Part shown: positions 62,376-64,000 of the stretch, one piece after another
How positions within the stretch are numbered: the stretch's first letter is position 1
How the letters are laid out: every line of letters begins with the position of its first letter
NCBI GenBank assembly: GCA_039816045.1
Contig: JBCBYB010000019.1
Coordinates: 1-64,000, forward strand
From: Thermohalobaculum sp039816045
GTDB lineage: Bacteria; Pseudomonadota; Alphaproteobacteria; Rhodobacterales; Rhodobacteraceae
DNA length: 64,000 nucleotides
Reading direction: 5' to 3'
Notes under the pieces: model-generated
Databases searched by the model: none
Told to the model about the DNA's origin: nothing
Seen by the model: the letters and a program-made list of their open reading frames with translations, nothing else
Translations under genes and position numbers: made by a program

Positions 62376-63692
62376 TCACTCCGCTGCGACGGCGGGCAGC
62401 TGATACGGCGTGCAGCCAACCTCCTCAGGACCGCGATACAATCGCCAATACCGCTCCGCGACTGTCAAGCGCTGTGCGATCTCTTTGATCGCCGTTGCCC
62501 GTCCCGCCGGATCGTAGAAGGAACCGCGTACCTGGATCTCCGATGCGAGTGCGCCGGCATAGCAGGCAAACAGCTCGGGATTGGGTTTTGTCGGAGACCG
62601 CCAGAACGTCATCAAACCCGATCGGTGCGTGAGACCCTCGACGTCATAGATCGCGTCACCGAGGACGATGACTGGACATCCAAGGCGCAAAGCGTGCAGC
62701 CCCACGGTGGAATTGACCGTGACGACCCCCTTTGCGCAGAGCAGCAGATCTTTGAGCTCACCGCCGTCGATTGCGACGACGCGTTCGGCAACGCCATATC
62801 GCTCTGCGAGATCGGTGGTAAATTCCGGCCAGTTCTCCCAACCGTTGTCCATGGGATGGAGCTTCACCACCAAACGTGTGTCTTGGGGTGCCTCGGTTGC
62901 GAAGGATGCGATGACCTCCTCAAGCATTTCCGAAAGGCAGGAGTACGGCGACGAGGCGCGGATCTGGTAATCACTCTGCAACTGGAGAGCCAGAAGGAAG
63001 GTTGCTGGACCGCCTTTACCGATCTGCTTGGCCGTAGTTTTCGCTCGCCGGCGCGCTGCTCCGCCGCAACTCCAACGTTTTAGCCAACATAAGTAATCGA
63101 GGAGGGGTGGATAGTACTTGTCATTATTGTATTTAGAGAATATCGGCGTGCCTAGCGCCATTGCCAGATGATAGGTGACTTCGGAGAAGGCCTCGCGCGT
63201 GAAACTGTGATGATACAGCGGAGCCAAGTCCGGCACATCAGCGTTGGCGCTCAGTTCTTCGATCTGCTGAGGTGATCGCGTGAACCGCGAGTGCGCGCCC
63301 ATTCCTTCCGGTTCCATCGTGATCCAGTCCGGCCGCAAGTAGCCGTTCTCGATTGCCCAACATCTGACTGCCATACCGCGCGCTACGGTCAGGGCCTCCA
63401 CGTGATAGGGCAGGCGATCCGCATAATAGAGGATGTCGCTCACATCCTCGCTGTCCAGGACGAACCGCAACCAGTCTGGCCAGTCCTCAAGTGTTCCGCG
63501 GTAGAGACGCTGACCCGGGCCCCGCCAGAACAGGGCGTCTCCCATATGAAAGCCGATGTGGATCACACGAAAGCCTTGCGCCCGGAGCCCAGCACCTAAC
63601 TCCCTCCAGAACTTGCAGGGCGGTCCTTGGAGCAAGAGAATGGTCCTTTGCGAGGCTTGGGCCAATTCAGAGCTCCTTACTTGGTCGCACAT
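62376..63692 (-). CDS. KpsS-like capsule polysaccharide biosynthesis protein (Kdo-transferase family)
   Basis: The 438-aa protein matches the capsule synthesis family of KpsS/KpsC (beta-Kdo transferases that build the lipid-linked linker): TILLLQGPPCKFWRELGAGL, GFHMGDALFWRGPGQRLYRG, EDWPDWL, AIENGYLRPDWITMEPEGMG, then KLHPMDNGWENW and VVTVNSTVGLHALRLGCPVI with the HP and NSTxGLxAL motifs. ATG 63692 has GGGGG 12 nt upstream. It is divergent from a paralogue whose start is 48 bp away. A KpsC-type double enzyme is not in the window. Confidence 0.85.
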   Translation of the reverse strand: MCDQVRSSELAQASQRTILLLQGPPCKFWRELGAGLRAQGFRVIHIGFHMGDALFWRGPGQRLYRGTLEDWPDWLRFVLDSEDVSDILYYADRLPYHVEALTVARGMAVRCWAIENGYLRPDWITMEPEGMGAHSRFTRSPQQIEELSANADVPDLAPLYHHSFTREAFSEVTYHLAMALGTPIFSKYNNDKYYPPLLDYLCWLKRWSCGGAARRRAKTTAKQIGKGGPATFLLALQLQSDYQIRASSPYSCLSEMLEEVIASFATEAPQDTRLVVKLHPMDNGWENWPEFTTDLAERYGVAERVVAIDGGELKDLLLCAKGVVTVNSTVGLHALRLGCPVIVLGDAIYDVEGLTHRSGLMTFWRSPTKPNPELFACYAGALASEIQVRGSFYDPAGRATAIKEIAQRLTVAERYWRLYRGPEEVGCTPYQLPAVAAE

Positions 63693-63739
63693 CCAGGCGC
63701 GTTACCCCCGCTTAACCATTATTCGTTAACAGTCTGGTT

Positions 63740-64000
63740 ATGGCGGACGGTTCGAACGATTTCTGTGGTCGCGCGCCGACGGTTCTTCTCCTGCAGGGGC
63801 CGGCGTCCTGGTTCTTCCTTCATCTGGCCAGGGCGCTTCGGCGCCGAGGGGCCAACGTGTTGCGCGTCCTCTTCTGCCCCGGGGACCATCTGTTCTGGCG
63901 CGGGGCAGGGGGTATCCCCTTCCGCGGACGCGATACAGAGTGGCCAGGTACGGTCCGAGATCTTCTCTCCCACCGGGGCGTGACGGATCTTGTCTGTCTT
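63740..64000 (+). CDS. Second KpsS-like capsule protein (3' end outside window)
   Basis: ATG 63740 opens a frame that stays open to the window end (87 codons). The translation has the same N-terminal signature as the divergent neighbour: TVLLLQGPASWFFLHLARAL, RRRGANVLRVLFCPGDHLFW, then RGRDTEWPGTVRDLLSHRGV. This is the start of a KpsS/KpsC-family enzyme. TTAACCAT and GTTAAC elements lie in the 47-bp gap between the two starts. Length and domain number cannot be known from here. Confidence 0.75.
   Translation, partial: MADGSNDFCGRAPTVLLLQGPASWFFLHLARALRRRGANVLRVLFCPGDHLFWRGAGGIPFRGRDTEWPGTVRDLLSHRGVTDLVCL

Overview
The window looks like chromosomal DNA of a high-GC alphaproteobacterium, most likely a Rhodobacterales (Roseobacter/Rhodobacter-type) organism. 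The grounds are the phoR-pstSCAB-phoU-phoB order, an extended PstA, a GcrA cell-cycle regulator, a class I PHA synthase and alphaproteobacterial tRNA-Glu genes. The assignment rests on gene content only; no rRNA is present.

Left part (1-16 kb): two large exported proteins, a CEMIP/G8-like beta-helix protein (5' end missing) and an ExeM/NucH-type extracellular nuclease. The complete phosphate regulon follows (phoR, pstS, pstC, pstA, pstB, phoU, phoB), with a candidate Pho box before pstS and a stem-loop between pstS and pstC. Then come gcrA and an orphan ABC-2 permease.

Middle-left (16-29 kb, mostly minus strand): a tightly coupled eight-gene operon encodes a succinate dehydrogenase/fumarate reductase-like complex (Fe-S subunit, two small membrane anchors, flavoprotein), a two-subunit class I fumarase/tartrate dehydratase split by a DUF1963 gene, and a TauE-like exporter. 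The flavoprotein has Cys where covalently flavinylated homologues have the FAD-linking His. Next is a five-gene bufferin-type copper RiPP operon (YHS protein, DUF2282 precursor, DUF692 MNIO enzyme, DUF2063 partner, DoxX), divergent from a large MscS channel whose leader can fold into a three-tier hairpin.

Middle-right (29-46 kb): an RTX-like/DUF4214 secreted protein, a methanethiol oxidase (SBP56) with a small membrane protein, then guaA-ydcF-DMT transporter-mazG. The convergent phaC-esterase-SDR operon is preceded by a GATATC-based repeat array. A small lipoprotein, hom, glpX, recJ and two tandem tRNA-Glu genes follow.

Right part (46-64 kb): immediately after the tRNA-Glu pair lies a truncated tyrosine recombinase, followed by a large capsule-type polysaccharide locus: kpsT, kpsE, kpsM, a double-domain GT2, a second kpsE-like gene, a methyltransferase, several glycosyltransferases (one with three FDxxWY-type N-terminal repeats), wecB, an unrecognised 347-aa protein, a KpsD/Wza-type lipoprotein and two divergent KpsS-like genes, the second cut by the window edge. 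tRNA, integrase remnant and mosaic gene orientation together suggest an acquired surface-polysaccharide island.
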